Source: Nomia melanderi
Lineage: Eukaryota; Arthropoda; Insecta; Hymenoptera; Halictidae
Assembly (NCBI RefSeq): GCF_051020985.1
Contig: NW_027475130.1
Location: 10,062,001 to 10,126,000 of the forward strand
Direction of reading: 5' to 3'
DNA length: 64,000 nt
Shown: one piece after another, positions 50,651-62,202 of the stretch
Position numbering within the stretch: the first letter of the stretch is position 1
How the letters are laid out: every line of letters begins with the position of its first letter
Notes under the pieces: model-generated
Told to the model about the DNA's origin: nothing
The model's input: the letters and a program-made list of their open reading frames with translations, nothing else
The model's database searches: none
Position numbers and translations under genes: made by a program

Positions 50651-51525
50651 TAATAGCACCCGAGATATCACCAGATATATATTGGATTTTTCACTGACCC
50701 TGAGCGTCCGGCCCGATGAGACGGTCGTTTTCTCGGCCCCTGGTGGTCCGAGAACGTTCCCGCTGCACAGGTTCATGCGCCAGCGTCTCCTACAGACAAT
50801 GCACTTTGATTTATTGCGCTATCTGTAATAGCACCCGAGATATCACCAGATATATATTGGATTTTTCACTGACCCTGAGTGTCCTGCCCCATGAGACGGT
50901 GGTTTTCTCGGCCCCTGGTGTTCCGAGGTCGTTCCCGCTGCACAGATTCATGCGCCAGGGCCTCCTACAGACAATGCACTTTGATTTATTGCGCTATCTC
51001 TAATAGCACCCGAGATATCACCAGATATATATTGGATTTTCCCCTGACCCTGAGTGTCCGGCCCCATGAGACTGTGGTTTTCTCGGCCCCTGGTGGTCCT
51101 AGGTCGTTCCCGCTGCACTGATGCATGCGCCAGGGCCTCCTGCAGATAATTCCCTTTGGCTTATTGCGCTATCTCTAATAGCGCCCGAGATATCACCAGA
51201 TATATATTGGATTTTTCCCTGACCCTGAGTGTCCGGCAACATGAGACTGCGGTTTTCTCGGCCCCTGGTGGTCCGAGGTCGTTCCCGCTGCACACATTCA
51301 TGCGCCAGGGCCTCCTGCAGATAATTCACTTTAGTTTATTGCGCTATCTTTAATAGCACTCGAGATATCACCAGATATATATTGGATTTTCCCCTGACCC
51401 TGAGTGTCCGGCCCCATGAGACTGTGGTTTTCACGGCCCCTGGTGGTCCGAGGTCGTTCCCGCTGCACAGATTCATGCGCCAGGGCCTCCTACAGACAAT
51501 GCACTTTGATTTATTGCGCTATCTG

Positions 51526-53626
51526 TAATAGCACCCGAGATATCACCAGATATATATTGGATTTTTCCCTGACCCTGAGTGTCCGGCCCCATGAGACTGT
51601 GGTTTTTTCGACCCCTGGTGGTCCGAGGTCGTTCCCGTTGCACAGATTCATGCGCCAGGGCCTCCTGCAGATAATTCACTTTGATTTATTGCGCTATCTG
51701 TAATAGCACCCGAGATATCACCAGATAGATATTGGATTTTTCACTGACCCTAAGTGTCCGGCCCCTCGAGACGGTGGTTTTCTCGGCCCCTGGTGGTCCG
51801 AGGTCGTTCCCGCTGCACAGATTCATGCGCCAGGGCCTCCTACAGACAATGCACTTTGATTTATTGCGCTATCTGTAATAGCACCCGAGATATCACCAGA
51901 TATATATTGGATTTTTCCCCGACCCTGAGTGTCCGGCCCCTTGAGACTGTCGTTTTCGCGGCCCCTGGTGGTCCGAGGTCGTTCCCGTTGCACAGATTCA
52001 TGCGCCAGGGCCTCCTGCAGATAATTCACCTTGGTTTATTGCGCTATCTCTAATAGCACCCGAGATATCACCAGATATATATTGGATTTTCCCCACACCC
52101 TGAGTGTCCGGCCCCATGAGACTGTAGTTTTCTCGGCCCCTGGTGGTCCTAGGTCGTTCCCGCTGCACAGATTCATGCGCCAGGGCCTCCTACAGACAAT
52201 GCACTTTGATTTATTGCGTTATCTGTAATAGCACCCGAGATATCACCACATATATATTGGATTTTTCCCTGGCCCAGAGTGTCCGGCCCCCTCGAGACGG
52301 TGCTTTCGTCGGCCCCTGGTGGTCCGAGGTCGTTCCCGCTGCACAGCTTCAGGCGCCAGGGCCTCCTGCAGATAACTCACTTTGGTTTATAGCGCTATCT
52401 CTAATAGCACCCGAGATATCACCAGATATATATTGGATTTTTCCCTGACCCTGAGTGTCCGGCCCCATGAGACGGTGGTTTTCTCGGCCCCTGGTGGTCC
52501 GAGGTCGTTCCAGCTGCACAGATTCATGCGCCAGGGCCTCCTGCAGATAATTCACTTTGGTTTATTGCGCTATCTCTAATAGCGCCCGAGATATCAACAG
52601 ATATATATTGGATTTTTCCCTGACCCTGAGTGTCCGGCCCCATGAGACTCCGGTTTTCTCGGCCCCTGGTGGTCCGAGGTCGTTCCCGCTGCACACATTC
52701 ATGAGCCAGGGCCTCCTGCAGATAATTCACTATGCTTTATTGCGCTATCTCTAATTGCACCCGAGATATCACCAGATATATATTGGATTTTTCCCTGACC
52801 CTGAGTGTCCGGCCCCATGAGACTGTGGTTTTCTCGGCCCCTAGTGGTCCGAGGTTGTTCCCGCTGCACACATTCATGCGCCAGGGCCTCCTACAGACAA
52901 TGCACTTTGATTTATTGCTCTATCTGTAATAGCACCCAAGATATCACCAGATATATATTGGATTTTTCCCTGACCCTGAGTGTCCGGCCCCATGAGACTG
53001 TGGTTTCCTCGGCCTCTGGTGGTCCGAGGTCGTTCCCGCTGCACAGATTCATGCGCCAGGGCCTCCTACAGACAATGCACTTTGATTTATTTCGCTATCT
53101 CTAATAGGACAGGACATATCACCAGATATATATTGGATTTTCCCCAGACCCTGAGTGTCCGGCCGCATGAGACTGTAGTTTTATCGGCCCCTGGTGGTCC
53201 GAGGTCGTTCCCGCTGCACAGATTCATGCGCCAGGGCCTCCTACAGACAATGCACTTTGATTTATTGCGCTATCTGTAATAGCACCCGAGATATCACCAC
53301 ATATATATTGGATTTTTCGCTGACCCAGAGTGTCCGGCCCCATGAGACGGTGGTTTTCTCGGCCCCTGGTGGTCCGAGGTCGTTCGCGCTGCACAGCTTC
53401 AGGCGCCAGGGCCTCCTGCAGATGACTCACATTGGTTTATTGCGCTATCTCTAATAGCACCCGAGATATCACCAGATATATATTGGATTTTTCCCTGACC
53501 CTGAGTGTCCGGCCCCAAGAGACGGTGGTTTTCTCGGCCCCTGGTGGTCCGCGGTCGTTCCCGCTGCACAGATTCATGCGCCAGGGCCTCCTGCAGATAA
53601 TTCACTTTCGTTTATTGCGCTATCTC
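51526..53626 (+). repeat. 12-mer of a tandem 12/13-mer duplication, copy 1
   Basis: Length 2,101 bp (12 units, one of them 176 bp). It abuts its partner 53,627-55,902 directly: offset 2,101 at the start and 2,276 later. The unit at 51,876-52,050 is a fusion that removed one monomer present in copy 2. Confidence 0.85.
51876..52050 (+). repeat. Hybrid monomer, one unit lost in the 12-mer
   Basis: The left side has TTTTTCCCCGACC, while from GGCCCCTTGAGACTGTCG onward it equals the unit at 54,152. The switch lies between about 51,917 and 51,940, left of the GC core. The neighbouring CTGGCCACATTTATG unit is missing. Confidence 0.7.
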
Positions 53627-55902
53627 GAATAGCACCCGAGATATCACCAGATATATATTGGATTTTTCCCTGACCCTGAGTGTCCGGCCCCATGAGACTG
53701 TGGTTTTTTCGACCCCTGGTGGTCCGAGGTCGTTCCCGTTGCACAGATTCATGCGCCAGGGCCTCCTGCAGATAATTCACTTTGATTTATTGCGCTATCT
53801 GTAATAGCACCCGAGATATCACCAGATAGATATTGGATTTTTCACTGACCCTAAGTGTCCGGCCCCTCGAGACGGTGGTTTTCTCGGCCCCTGGTGGTCC
53901 GAGGTCGTTCCCGCTGCACAGATTCCTGCGCCAGGGCCTCCTACAGACAATGCACTTTGATTTATTGCGCTATCTGTAATAGCACCCAAGATATCACCAG
54001 ATAAATATTGGATTTTCCCCTGACCCTGAGTGTCCGGCCCCATGAGACGGTGGTTTTCTCGGCCCCTGATGGTCCGAGGTCGTTCCCGCTGGCCACATTT
54101 ATGCGCCAGGGCCTCCTACAGACAATGTACTTTGATTTATTGCGCTATCTGTAATAGCACCAGAGATATCACCAGATATATATTGGATTTTCCCCTGACC
54201 CTGAGTGTCCGGCCCCTTGAGACTGTCGTTTTCGCGGCCCCTGGTGGTCCGAGGTCGTTCCCGTTGCACAGATTCATGCGCCAGGGCCTCCTGCAGATAA
54301 TTCACCTTGGTTTATTGCGCTATCTCTAATAGCACCCGAGATATCACCAGATATATATTGGATTTTCCCCACACCCTGAGTGTCCGGCCCCATGAGACTG
54401 TAGTTTTCTCGGCCCCTGGTGGTCCTAGGTCGTTCCCGCTGCACAGATTCATGCGCCAGGGCCTCCTACAGACAATGCACTTTGATTTATTGCGTTATCT
54501 GTAATAGCACCCGAGATATCACCACATATATATTGGATTTTTCCCTGGCCCAGAGTGTCCGGCCCCCTCGAGACGGTGCTTTCGTCGGCCCCTGGTGGTC
54601 CGAGGTCGTTCCCGCTGCACAGCTTCAGGCGCCAGGGCCTCCTGCAGATAACTCACTTTGGTTTATAGCGCTATCTCTAATAGCACCCGAGATATCACCA
54701 GATATATATTGGATTTTTCCCTGACCCTGAGTGTCCGGCCCCATGAGACGGTGGTTTTCTCGGCCCCTGGTGGTCCGAGGTCGTTCCCGCTGCACAGATT
54801 CATGCGCCAGGGCCTCCTGCAGATAATTCACTTTGGTTTATTGCGCTATCTCTAATAGCGCCCGAGATATCAACAGATATATATTGGATTTTTCCCTGAC
54901 CCTGAGTGTCCGGCCCCATGAGACTCCGGTTTTCTCGGCCCCTGGTGGTCCGAGGTCGTTCCCGCTGCACACATTCATGAGCCAGGGCCTCCTGCAGATA
55001 ATTCACTATGCTTTATTGCGCTATCTCTAATTGCACCCGAGATATCACCAGATATATATTGGATTTTGCCCTGACCCTGAGTGTCCGGCCCCATGAGACT
55101 GTGGTTTTCTCGGCCCCTAGTGGTCCGAGGTTGTTCCCGCTGCACACATTCATGCGCCAGGGCCTCCTACAGACAATGCACTTTGATTTATTGCTCTATC
55201 TGTAATAGCACCCAAGATATCACCAGATATATATTGGATTTTTCCCTGACCCTGAGTGTCCGGCCCCATGAGACTGTGGTTTCCTCGGCCTCTGGTGGTC
55301 CGAGGTCGTTCCCGCTGCACAGATTCATGCGCCAGGGCCTCCTACAGACAATGCACTTTGATTTATTTCGCTATCTCTAATAGGACAGGACATATCACCA
55401 GATATATATTGGATTTTCCCCAGACCCTGAGTGTCCGGCCGCATGAGACTGTAGTTTTATCGGCCCCTGGTGGTCCGAGGTCGTTCCCGCTGCACAGATT
55501 CATGCGCCAGGGCCTCCTACAGACAATGCACTTTGATTTATTGCGCTATCTGTAATAGCACCCGAGATATCACCACATATATATTGGATTTTTCGCTGAC
55601 CCAGAGTGTCCGGCCCCATGAGACGGTGGTTTTCTCGGCCCCTGGTGGTCCGAGGTCGTTCGCGCTGCACAGCTTCAGGCGCCAGGGCCTCCTGCAGATG
55701 ACTCACATTGGTTTATTGCGCTATCTCTAATAGCACCCGAGATATCACCAGATATATATTGGATTTTTCCCTGACCCTGAGTGTCCGGCCCCAAGAGACG
55801 GTGGTTTTCTCGGCCCCTGGTGGTCCGCGGTCGTTCCCGCTGCACAGATTCATGCGCCAGGGCCTCCTGCAGATAATTCACTTTCGTTTATTGCGCTATC
55901 TC
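53627..55902 (+). repeat. 13-mer of a tandem 12/13-mer duplication, copy 2
   Basis: Length 2,276 bp (13 units, one of them 176 bp). It keeps the ACCCAAGATATC / CTGGCCACATTTATG unit (about 53,977-54,151) that copy 1 lacks. The same unit is present at about 41.8 kb, so 13 units appears to be the ancestral state. Confidence 0.83.
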
Positions 55903-57897
55903 GAATAGCACCCGAGATATCACCAGATATATATTGGATTTTTCCCTTACCCTGAGTGTCCGGCCCCATGAGACGGTGGTTTTCTCGGCCCCTGGTGGTC
56001 CTAGGTCGTTCCCGCTGCACAGATGCATGCGCCAGGGCCTCCTGCAGATAATTCCCTTTGGCTTATTGCGCTATCTTTAATAGCACCCGAGATATCACCA
56101 GATATATATTGGATTTTCCCCTGACCCTGAGTGTCCGCCCCATGAGACTGTGGTTTTCTCGGCCCCTGGTGGTCCGAGGTCGTTCCCGCTGCACAGATTC
56201 CTGCGCCAGGGCCTCCTACAAACAATGCACTTTGATTTATTGCGCTATCTGTAATAGCACCCGAGATATCACCAGATATATATTGGATTTTTCCCTGACC
56301 CTGAGTGTCCGGCCCCATGAGACTGTTGTTTTTTCGACCCCTGGTGGTCCGAGGTCGTTACCGTTGGACAGATTCATGCGCCAGGGCCTCCTGCAGATAA
56401 TTCACTTTGGTTTATTGCGCTATCTCTAATAGCACCCGAGATATCAACAGATATATACTGGATTTTCCCCTGACCCTGAGTGTCCGGCCCCATGAGACTG
56501 TGGTTTTTTCGGCCCCTGGTGGTCCGAGGTCGTTGCCGCTTCACAGATTCATGCGCCAGGGCCTCCTACAGACAATGCACTTTGACTTATTGCGCTATCT
56601 GTAATAGCACCCGAGATATCACCAGATATATATTGGATTTTTCCCTGACCCTGAGTGTCCGGCCCCATGAGACTGCGGTTTTCTCGGCCCCTGGTGGTCC
56701 GAGGTCGTTGCCGCTTCACAGATTCATGCGCCAGGGCCTCCTACAGACAATGCACTTTGACTTATTGCGCTATCTGTAATAGCACCCGAGATATCACCAG
56801 ATATATATTGGATTTTTCCCTGACCCTGAGTGTCCGGCCCCATGAGACGGTGGTTTTCTCGGCCCCTGGTGGTCCGAGGTCGTTCCCGCTGCACAGATTC
56901 ATGTGCCAGGGCCTCCTGCAGATAATTCACTTTGGTTTATTGCGCTATCTCTAATAGCGCCCGGGATATCAACAGATATATATTGGATTTTTCCCTGACC
57001 CTGAGTGTCTGGCCCCATGAGACTGCGGTTTTCTCGGCTCCTGGTGGTCCGAGGTCGTTCCCGCTGCACACATTCATGCGCCAGGGCCTCCTGCAGATAA
57101 TTCACTATCATTTATTGCGCTATCTCTAATAGCACCCGAGATATCACCAGATATATATTGGATTTTCCCCTGACCCTGAGTGTCCGGCCCCATGAGACTG
57201 TGGTTTTCTCGGCCCCTGGTGGTCCGAGGTCGTTCCCGCTGCCCAGCTTCAGGCGCCAGGGCCTCCTGCAGATAACTCACTTTGGTTTATTGCGCTATCT
57301 CTAATAGCACCCAAGATATCAGCAGATATATATTGGATTTTTCCCTGACCCTGAGTGTCCGGCCCCATGAGACGGTTGTTGTCTCGGCCCCTGGTGGTCC
57401 GAGGTCGTTCCCGTTGCACAGATTCTTGCGCCAGGGCCTCCTGCAGATAATTCACTTTGGTTTATTGCGCTATCTCTAATAGCACCCGAGATATCACCAG
57501 ATATATATTGGATTTTTCCCTGACCCTGAGTGTCCGGCCCCATGAGACGGTGGTTTTCTCGGCCGCTGGTGGTCCGAGGTCGTTCCCGCTGGCCAGATTC
57601 ATGCGCCAGGGCCTCCTACAGACAATGCACTATGATTTATTTCGCTATCTGTAATAGCACCCGAGATATCACCACATATATATTGGATTTTTCGCTGACC
57701 CAGAGTGTCCGGCCCCATGAGACGGTGGTTTTCTCGGCCCCTGGTGGCCCGCGGTCGTTCCCGCTGCACAGATTCATGCGCCAGGGCCTCCTGCAGATAA
57801 TTCACTTTCGTTTATTGCGCTATCTCTAATAGCACCCGAGATATCACCAGATATATATTGGATTTTTCCCTTACCCTGAGTGTCCGGCCCCATGAGA
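53770..57897 (+). repeat. 4.1-kb block, copy 2 of a 12,250-bp-spaced pair
   Basis: Partner of 41,520-45,647. The match ends where GAGACTGCGG replaces GAGACGGTGG at about 57,897. The 12-mer duplication found downstream of copy 1 (46.3-48.2 kb) is absent here, so that amplification followed the separation of the two blocks or was lost. Confidence 0.82.
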
Positions 57898-59751
57898 CTG
57901 CGGTTTTCTCGGCCCCTGGTGGTCCGAGGTCGTTCCCGCTGCACACATTCATGCGCCAGGGCCTCCTGCAGATAATTCACTTTAGTTTATTGCGCTATCT
58001 CTAATAGCACCCAAGATATCACCAGATATATATTGAATTTTCCCCAGACCCTGAGTGTCCGGCCGCATGAGACTGTAGTTTTATCGGCCCCTGGTGGTCC
58101 GAGGTCGATCCCGCTGCACAGATTCATGCGCCAGGGCCTCCTGCAGATAATTCACTTTCGTTTATTGCGCTATCTCTAATAGCACCCGAGATATCACCAG
58201 ATATATATTGGATTTTTCCCTTACCCTGAGTGTCCGGCCCCATGAGACGGTGGTTTTCTCGGTCCCTGGTGGTCCTAGGTCGTTCCCGCTGCACAGATTC
58301 ATGCGCCAGGGCCTCCTACAGACAATGCACTTTGATTTATTGCTCTATCTGTAATAGCACCCGAGATATCACCAGATATATATTGGATTTTCCCCTGACC
58401 CTGAGTGTCCGGCCCCATGAGACTGTGGTTTTCACGGCCCCTGGTGGTCCGAGGTCGTTCCCGCTGCACAGATTCATGCGCCAGGGCCTCCTACAGACAA
58501 TGCACTTTGATTTATTGCGCTATCTGTAATAGCACCCGAGATATCACCAGATATATATTGTATTTTTCCCTGACCCTGAGTGTCCGTCCCCATGAGACTG
58601 TGGTTTTTTCGGCCCCTGGTGGTCCGAGGTCGTTCCCGTTGAACAGATTCATGCGCCAGGGCCTCCTGCAGATAACTCACTTTGGTTTATTGCGCTATCT
58701 CTAATAGCACCCAAGATATCACCAGATATATATTGAATTTTTTCCTGACCCTGAGTGTCCGGCCCCATGAGACTGTGGTTTTCTCGGCCCCTGGTGGTCC
58801 GAGGTCGTTCCCGCTGCACAGATTCATGCGCCAGGGCCTCCTACAGACAATGCACTTTGATTTATTGCGCTATCTGTAATAGCACCCAAGATATCACCAG
58901 ATAAATATTGGATTTTCCCCTGACCCTGAGTGTCCGGCCCCATGAGACGGTGGTTTTCTCGGCCCCTGGTGTTCCGAGGTCGTTCCCGCTGCACAGATTC
59001 ATGCGCCAGGGCCTCCTACAGACAATGCACTTTGATTTATTGCGCTATCTCTAATAGCGCCCGAGATATCACCAGATATATATTGGATTTTTCCCTGACC
59101 CTGAGTGTCCGGCCCCATGAGACTGCGGTTTTCTCGGCCCCTGGTGGTCCGTGGTCGTTCCCGCTGCACAGATTCATGCGCCAGGGCCTCCTGCAGACAA
59201 TTCACTTTGGTTTATTGCGCTATCTCTAATAGCGCCCGAGATATCACCAGATATATATTGGATTTTTCCCTGACCGTGAGTGTCCGGCCCCATGAGACTG
59301 CGGTTTTCTCGGACCCTGGTGGTCCGAGGTTGTTCCCGCTGCACAGATTCATGCGCCAGGGCCTCCTGCAGATAATTCACTATGGTTTATTGCGCTATCT
59401 CTAATAGCACCCGAGATATCACCAGATATATATTGGATTTTCCCCTGACCCTGAGTGTCCGGCCCCATGAGACTGTGGTTTTCTCGGCCCCTGGTGGTCC
59501 GAGGTCGTTCCCGCTGGCCAGATTCATGCGCCAGGGCCTCCTACAGACAATGCACTATGATTTATTGCGCTATCTGTAATAGCACCCGAGATATCACCAG
59601 ATCTATATTGGATTTTTGCCTGACCCTGAGTGTCCGGCCCCATGAGACTGTGGTTTTCTCGGCCCCTGGTGGTCCGAGGTCGTTCCCGCTGCACAGATTC
59701 ATGCGCCAGGGCCTCCTGCAGATAATTCACTTTGGTTTATTGCGCTATCTC

Positions 59752-59927
59752 TAATAGCACCCGAGATATCACCAGATATATATTGGATTTTTCACTGACC
59801 CTGAGCGTCCTGCCCCATGAGACGGTCGTTTTCTCGGCCCCTGGTGGTCCGAGAACGTTCCCGCTGAACAGGTTCATGCGCCAGCGTCTCCTACAGACAA
59901 ATGCACTTTGACTTATTGCGCTATCTG
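59752..59927 (+). repeat. 176-bp private insertion monomer
   Basis: One extra A in CTACAGACAAATGCAC near 59,900, followed by TTTGACTTATTG. It occurs once in the window. Confidence 0.93.
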
Positions 59928-60802
59928 TAATAGCACCCGAGATATCACCAGATATATATTGGATTTTTCACTGACCCTGAGTGTCCTGCCCCATGAGACG
60001 GTGGTTTTCTCGGCCCCTGGTGTTCCGAGGTCGTTCCCACTGCACAGATTCATGCGCCAGGGCCTCCTACAGACAATGCACTTTGATTTATTGCGCTATC
60101 TCTAATAGCGCCCGAGATATCACCAGATATATATTGGATTTTTCCCTGACCCTGAGTGTCCGGCCCCATGAGACTGCGGTTTTCTCGGCCCCTGGTGGTC
60201 CGAGGTTGTTCCCGCTGCACAGATTCATGCGCCAGGGCCTCCTACAGACAATGCACTTTGATTTATTGCTCTATCTGTAATAGCACCCGAGATATCACCA
60301 GATATATATTGGATTTTTCACTGACCCTGAGCGTCCTGCCCCATGAGACGGTCGTTTTCTCGGCCCCTGGTGGTCCGAGAACGTTCCCGCTGAACAGGTT
60401 CATGCGCCAGCGTCTCCTACAGACAATGCACTTTGATTTATTGCGCTATCTGTAATAGCACCCGAGATATCACCAGATATATATTGGATTTTTCACTGAC
60501 CCTGAGTGTCCTGCCCCATGAGACGGTGGTTTTCTCGGCCCCTGGTGTTCCGAGGTCGTTCCCGCTGCACAGATTCATGCGCCAGGGCCTCCTACAGACA
60601 ATGCACTTTGATTTATTGCGCTATCTCTAATAGCGCCCGAGATATCACCAGATATATATTGGATTTTTCCCTGACCCTGAGTGTCCGGCCCCATGAGACT
60701 GCGGTTTTCTCGGCCCCTGGTGGTCCGAGGTCGTTCCCGCTGCACAGATTCATGCGCCAGGGCCTCCTGCAGACAATTCACTTTGGTTTATTGCGCTATC
60801 TC

Positions 60803-61502
60803 TAATAGCACCCGAGATATCACCAGATATATATTGGATTTTTCCCCGACCCTGAGTGTCCGGCCCCATGAGACGGTGGTTTTCTCGGCCGCTGGTGGTC
60901 CGAGGTCGTTCCCGCTGGCCAGATTCATGCGCCAGGGCCTCCTACAGACAATGCACTATGATTTATTGCGCTATCTGTAATAGCACCCGAGATATTACCA
61001 GATCTATATTGGATTTTCCCCTGACCCTGAGTATCCGGCCCCATGAGACTGTGGTTTTCTCGGCCCCTGGTGGTCCGAGGTCGTTCCCGTTGCACAGATC
61101 CATGCGCCAGGGCCTCCTGCAGATAATTCACTTTGGTTTATTGCGCTATCTCTAATAGCACCCGAGATATCACCAGATATATATTGGATTTTTCACTGAC
61201 CCTGAGCGTCCGGCCCCATGAGACGGTCGTTTTCTCGGCCCCTGGTGGTCCGAGAACGTTCCCGCTGCAGAGGTTCATGCGCCAGCGTCTCCTACAGACA
61301 ATGCACTTTGATTTATTGCGCTATCTGTAATAGCACCCGAGATATCACCAGATATATATTGGATTTTTCACTGACCCTGAGTGTCCTGCCCCATGGGACG
61401 GTGGTTTTCTCGGCCCCTGGTGTTCCGAGGTCGTTCCCGCTGCACAGATTCATGCGCCAGGGCCTCCTACAGACAATGCACTTTGATTTATTGCGCTATC
61501 TC
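60803..61502 (+). repeat. 4-mer higher-order repeat, copy 1 (700 bp)
   Basis: Unit order: TTTTTCCCCGACC / GGCCGCTGG / GCTGGCCAG; GATCTATATTGG / GAGTATCC; CCGAGAACGTTCC / CCAGCGTCTCC; GTCCTGCCCCATGGG / GGTGTTCCGAGG. All four repeat in the same order from 61,503. Confidence 0.88.
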
Positions 61503-62202
61503 TAATAGCACCCGAGATATCACCAGATATATATTGGATTTTTCCCCGACCCTGAGTGTCCGGCCCCATGAGACGGTGGTTTTCTCGGCCGCTGGTGGTC
61601 CGAGGTCGTTCCCGCTGGCCAGATTCATGCGCCAGGGCCTCCTACAGACAATGCACTATGATTTATTGCGCTATCTGTAATAGCACCCGAGATATCACCA
61701 GATCTATATTGGATTTTCCCCTGACCCTGAGTATCCGGCCCCATGAGACTGTGGTTTTCTCGGCCCCTGGTGGTCCGAGGTCGTTCCCGTTGCACAGATT
61801 CATGCGCCAGGGCCTCCTGCAGATAATTCACTTTGGTTTATTGCGCTATCTCTAATAGCACCCGAGATATCACCAGATATATATTGGATTTTTCACTGAC
61901 CCTGAGCGTCCGGCCCCATGAGACGGTCGTTTTCTCGGCCCCTGGTGGTCCGAGAACGTTCCCGCTGCACAGGTTCATGCGCCAGCGTCTCCTACAGACA
62001 ATGCACTTTGATTTATTGCGCTATCTGTAATAGCACCCGAGATATCACCAGATATATATTGGATTTTTCACTGACCCTGAGTGTCCTGCCCCATGGGACG
62101 GTGGTTTTCTCGGCCCCTGGTGTTCCGAGGTCGTTCCCGCTGCACAGATTCATGCGCCAGGGCCTCCTACAGACAATGCACTTTGATTTATTGCGCTATC
62201 TC
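61503..62202 (+). repeat. 4-mer higher-order repeat, copy 2 (700 bp)
   Basis: Direct tandem copy of 60,803-61,502 at offset 700. The rare CCCCATGGGACGG change is shared by both copies, so it predates this amplification. Differences are few (near 61,000, 61,100 and 61,269). Confidence 0.88.
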
